This document shows positions 48,036 to 49,829 of a stretch of DNA of 49,829 nucleotides, in pieces; position 1 is the first letter of the stretch, and the number at the start of each line of letters is the position of its first letter. This stretch comes from Candidatus Shapirobacteria bacterium CG_4_10_14_0_8_um_filter_39_15. Lineage in GTDB: Bacteria > Patescibacteriota > Microgenomatia > UM-FILTER-39-15. The translations under genes were made by a program, and so were the position numbers. The notes beneath the pieces were generated by a model. It did no database searches. It was not told the DNA's origin and saw only the letters and a program-made list of their open reading frames with translations. The stretch lies in contig PFLE01000004.1 of assembly GCA_002784465.1 (NCBI GenBank), forward strand, positions 91,855 through 141,683, given 5' to 3'.

Positions 48036-48452
48036 ATGTCAGGATTTATATGTCAAAATTGCGAGAAGAAAGTATCGACTGATAATTTTATTGGGACTGC
48101 TTTTCGGAATCATTGCCCCTTTTGTTTATGGTCAAAACATTTGGGACAAGGCAAAACGATTGACAAGGTTAGACCTTGTCAATCAATGATGGAACCGATT
48201 GGACTGACTTTTAAGCAGGAAGGGTTTGATAAATTTACTAAAGAAGCAAAACAAGGTGAGATTATGATTGTTAATCAGTGCTTGGGCTGCGGAGCCGTAA
48301 CGATCAATCGAATTGCGGCGGATGATGATCCGAAAGCAATATTAAAATTATTGAGAAGATCCTTCGCTCCGCTCAGGATGACTCCTGATATAAAAGTTTT
48401 AGATGAGAAAGACGAAAAAGAGGTTAAAAGACAATTATTTGGTATAATATAA
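48036..48452 (+). CDS. RNHCP-domain zinc-ribbon protein with a repeat read in frame
   Basis: The product has 138 residues. Zinc-ribbon-like: ICQNCEKKVS, FRNHCPFCLWSKHLG (the RNHCP motif), MMEPIGLTFKQEG and VNQCLGCGAVTINRIAADD. The family is short and of unknown function. After ILKLL the sequence RRSFAPLRMT (about residues 108-117) is the translation of a GATCCTTC/AGGATGAC repeat copy, followed by the normal-looking C-terminus. The repeat sits near the end of the domain, so the protein may tolerate it. Confidence 0.85.
   Translation: MSGFICQNCEKKVSTDNFIGTAFRNHCPFCLWSKHLGQGKTIDKVRPCQSMMEPIGLTFKQEGFDKFTKEAKQGEIMIVNQCLGCGAVTINRIAADDDPKAILKLLRRSFAPLRMTPDIKVLDEKDEKEVKRQLFGII
48356..48381. repeat. 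GATCCTTC/AGGATGAC palindrome, copy 5, inside the RNHCP gene
   Basis: AGATCCTTCGCTCC and GCTCAGGATGAC arms, in frame with the gene. The same element is otherwise intergenic in this window. Confidence 0.85.
48443..48448 (+). promoter_or_regulatory. Extended -10 box of tRNA-His
   Basis: TTTGGTATAAT, 11 nt before the tRNA. It overlaps the last codons of the RNHCP gene. Confidence 0.6.
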
Positions 48453-48459
48453 AGACTAT

Positions 48460-48533
48460 GGTGGTGTTAGCTCAATGGCTAGAGCGCGTCCCTGTGGAGG
48501 ATGAGGTTGCGGGTTCGAATCCCGTACGCCACC
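48460..48533 (+). tRNA. tRNA-His(GUG)
   Basis: The encoded G-1 precedes acceptor GTGGTGT/ACGCCAC; discriminator C. Anticodon stem CGTCC/GGATG with loop CTGTGGA (anticodon GTG). T arm GCGGG-TTCGAAT-CCCGT. Confidence 0.95.
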
Positions 48534-48592
48534 CCGGATCATAAATAAAGTTCTTTAACTATTAGGCATTAAGGGAAAAGGGAGGGAAATAA

Positions 48593-49000
48593 ATGAACGT
48601 ACTGCTGGTTGCAGTCGTATTGGTTGCCCAATTGTTCGGATTACTGTCAAACAGTTCATTGGAGGAAAAGAAAAGCCCACTCATTGACGGGATTGTGTCC
48701 CCAAACTGCCTTCCTTCTGGGCAGGTCGATGTGATAGCGGTAATTTGGAACACCAGACCAGCCCGGGGCTCAAGGTTTCAAATTAATGTATATGCGTATA
48801 AAGGGAATATTGGGGTTGGAGTGGCGGTTAACAGTAAAAGAGTTTGGCGTTCAGTGCAACCTCTAACTGCATCTCTAACCATAAACCCTAAAGACAAAGT
48901 GACATTTTTCTGGACAGTTACTGTTACTCGTGGGTCAATCTTCCAAGAAACCAAGTATTTTGCGCAATCTGGTCAGTTTTCTTGTTTTGGTTTTGGTTGA
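48593..49000 (+). CDS. Small secreted protein, accessory
   Basis: The product has 135 residues. An N-terminal hydrophobic stretch (MNVLLVAVVLVAQLFGLLS) looks like a signal peptide or anchor. The rest is beta-rich (INVYAYKGNIGVGVAV, ASLTINPKDKVTFFWTVTV), like a small Ig or jelly-roll fold, with two Cys. The ATG follows a clear Shine-Dalgarno GGAGG, and a strong terminator follows the stop. It stands alone between tRNA-His and tRNA-Arg, a usual spot for acquired genes. The family was not recognised. Confidence 0.7.
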   Translation: MNVLLVAVVLVAQLFGLLSNSSLEEKKSPLIDGIVSPNCLPSGQVDVIAVIWNTRPARGSRFQINVYAYKGNIGVGVAVNSKRVWRSVQPLTASLTINPKDKVTFFWTVTVTRGSIFQETKYFAQSGQFSCFGFG

Positions 49001-49013
49001 TTATTTGTTTCAT

Positions 49014-49070
49014 ACAAACGGGGCGGGTTCACCTAGGTTCGATTCAAATACCCAGCCCCGTTTGTTTTTT
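49014..49070 (+). terminator. Rho-independent terminator of the small secreted protein gene
   Basis: ACAAACGGGGC pairs perfectly with GCCCCGTTTGT (11 bp, extended by GGG/CCC with a bulge) and is followed by five T. The strongest terminator in the window. Confidence 0.9.
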
Positions 49071-49163
49071 CCTCCTGCTTATTTTTTGGCCCCGTAGCTC
49101 TGGATAAGCTGATTTCTTCGAAATTATCTTGTTCCATTTCGCTACGTGGGCTCGTTGACACTC

Positions 49164-49236
49164 GCCCCCGTAGCTCAATGGATAGAGCATCTCGGTTCTA
49201 ACGAGGTGGTTGGAGGTTCGAGTCCTCCTGGGGGCA
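49164..49236 (+). tRNA. tRNA-Arg(UCU)
   Basis: Acceptor GCCCCCG/TGGGGGC, D arm GCTC/GAGC, anticodon stem TCTCG/CGAGG with loop GTTCTAA (anticodon TCT), T arm GGAGG-TTCGAGT-CCTCC. Discriminator A, then CC. Its 3' end borders the recombinase gene. Confidence 0.94.
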
Positions 49237-49829
49237 CCATTTGGGAAATCGCGAAATCGTTGGGTGCGGCGTTCGCAACGCCGCCGCCCGTTGCGAGCGC
49301 CCTAAAGGCAAAATTCAAACTCGCCGAGAGCCGCCGATTCATTAAAAAGAAGTTCGAGCCGACTTTTTTTGCCATGATTGATAAATCATGGCAATTATTT
49401 TTTGCGCGCGCGATTTTTTGCGCCTGTAAGGCGCAATTTACGAATTCTCTCATGGGTTCGAGCCAAACAGTTCCATTTTTAGAAATTTGCGATTTTTTCT
49501 CTTCAAATTTTAGTTTTTCGTCAAACATTTCATTTTTCTTTTGTTTGTATATTTCCGGTTCAATAACTTGGTCGAGATAACCATCAAGAAGCCGATTGAG
49601 TTTTATTTCTGATTCTTGAATTTGTTTGTTCACTTGTTTTTCTTCAACCTCAGCGGTTAGTTTGTCTTTTTCTTCAGCTTGGGAAATCCATTTTTCAAAA
49701 TATGGTTCCCAACCCTCGTGCAAGCCGCAATCACTGACAATTTTTCTTAATTGTGTTTCTGCATCAGATTCCGAAACATATTTTTGATTACAAGGTTTTA
49801 GTTTTTTCGTACAGCGGTAATAAATAAAG
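49175..49829 (-). CDS. Large serine recombinase, C-terminal part
   Basis: The frame is open to the right window edge. The visible part begins with a zinc-ribbon-like YRCTKKLKPCNQKY, then a helical region and the coiled-coil end of large serine recombinases: LLDGYLDQVIEPEIYKQKK, WLEPMREFVNCALQAQKIA and KKVGSNFFLMNRRL. The N-terminal catalytic resolvase domain must lie beyond the window. The last 20 or so residues are antisense tRNA-Arg sequence, so the frame stops only inside the tRNA gene. This is what an element inserted at the tRNA 3' end would give. Confidence 0.82.
   Translation of the reverse strand, partial: FIYYRCTKKLKPCNQKYVSESDAETQLRKIVSDCGLHEGWEPYFEKWISQAEEKDKLTAEVEEKQVNKQIQESEIKLNRLLDGYLDQVIEPEIYKQKKNEMFDEKLKFEEKKSQISKNGTVWLEPMREFVNCALQAQKIARAKNNCHDLSIMAKKVGSNFFLMNRRLSASLNFAFRALATGGGVANAAPNDFAISQMVPPGGLEPPTTSLEPRCSIH

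Noticed and set aside
49175-49240. Residues of the type GGLEPPTTSLEPRCSIH as a real protein end
   Set aside because: This is the well-known spurious translation of an antisense tRNA gene; it is not a protein domain.

Overview
The window reads as a chromosome segment of a Candidate Phyla Radiation (Patescibacteria) bacterium, most likely of the Microgenomates group. The grounds are: many trimmed versions of universal proteins (PheT without its OB fold, ThrS without TGS, trigger factor without the PPIase domain, UvrC without HhH, an acyl-carrier-like protein without its serine), a DUF5660-type protein known from Microgenomates, a type IV pilus cluster, small lysozyme-like secreted proteins, a low-to-moderate GC content, and the standard code (TGA is used as a stop, for example in the ATGA overlap before mtaB). 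The phylum assignment is inference from family knowledge; no 16S rRNA is present.

Layout. 1-5783 (+): the end of a cysteine-rich repeat protein, five pilin-like proteins and pilM-pilN-pilO. 5784-7701 (-): khpA, rpsP, rnc, an ACP-like gene, nusB and rpmF. 7804-12667: an unknown accessory gene, recG, a 36-residue membrane microprotein, tyrS, and a RAYT-type Y1 transposase between inverted REP-like hairpins. 12778-21420: a class A penicillin-binding protein, then pheT, pheS, rplT, rpmI, infC and thrS. 21494-24196: a decayed island holding NYN, FHA and PPP-phosphatase pseudogenes with an intact and a broken tRNA-Val. 24214-30715 (-): tig, a 45-residue basic protein, an MBL hydrolase, rarA, two secreted or membrane unknowns, the wreck of a MacAB-type exporter and a 517-residue membrane protein. 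30723-39596: tRNA-Leu, a lysozyme-like protein and the excision repair genes uvrB, uvrA and uvrC with accessory genes between them. 39659-48533: a methyltransferase, a second lysozyme-like protein, a DUF192 protein, mtaB, tgt, ppa, tRNA-Arg, tRNA-Lys, a glycoside hydrolase, a DRG-type GTPase, rsmA, an RNHCP protein and tRNA-His. 48593-49829: a small secreted protein, tRNA-Arg(UCU), and the C-terminal part of a large serine recombinase running antisense into that tRNA, probably the edge of an integrated element.

Three genome-wide habits stand out. (1) Small repeats are everywhere: REP-like hairpins accompanying the RAYT gene; a GATCCTTC/AGGATGAC palindrome family, one copy of which is read in frame inside a protein; and at least 13 micro-arrays of 3-5 degenerate 7-, 8- or 9-nt units, nearly all inside conserved genes. 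(2) A dozen genes have a -10 box ending 5-7 nt before the start codon, which predicts leaderless mRNAs, whereas three accessory genes carry Shine-Dalgarno sequences instead. (3) The uvrA-uvrC gap holds tandem hairpins whose stems differ by compensatory changes around an almost invariant loop.
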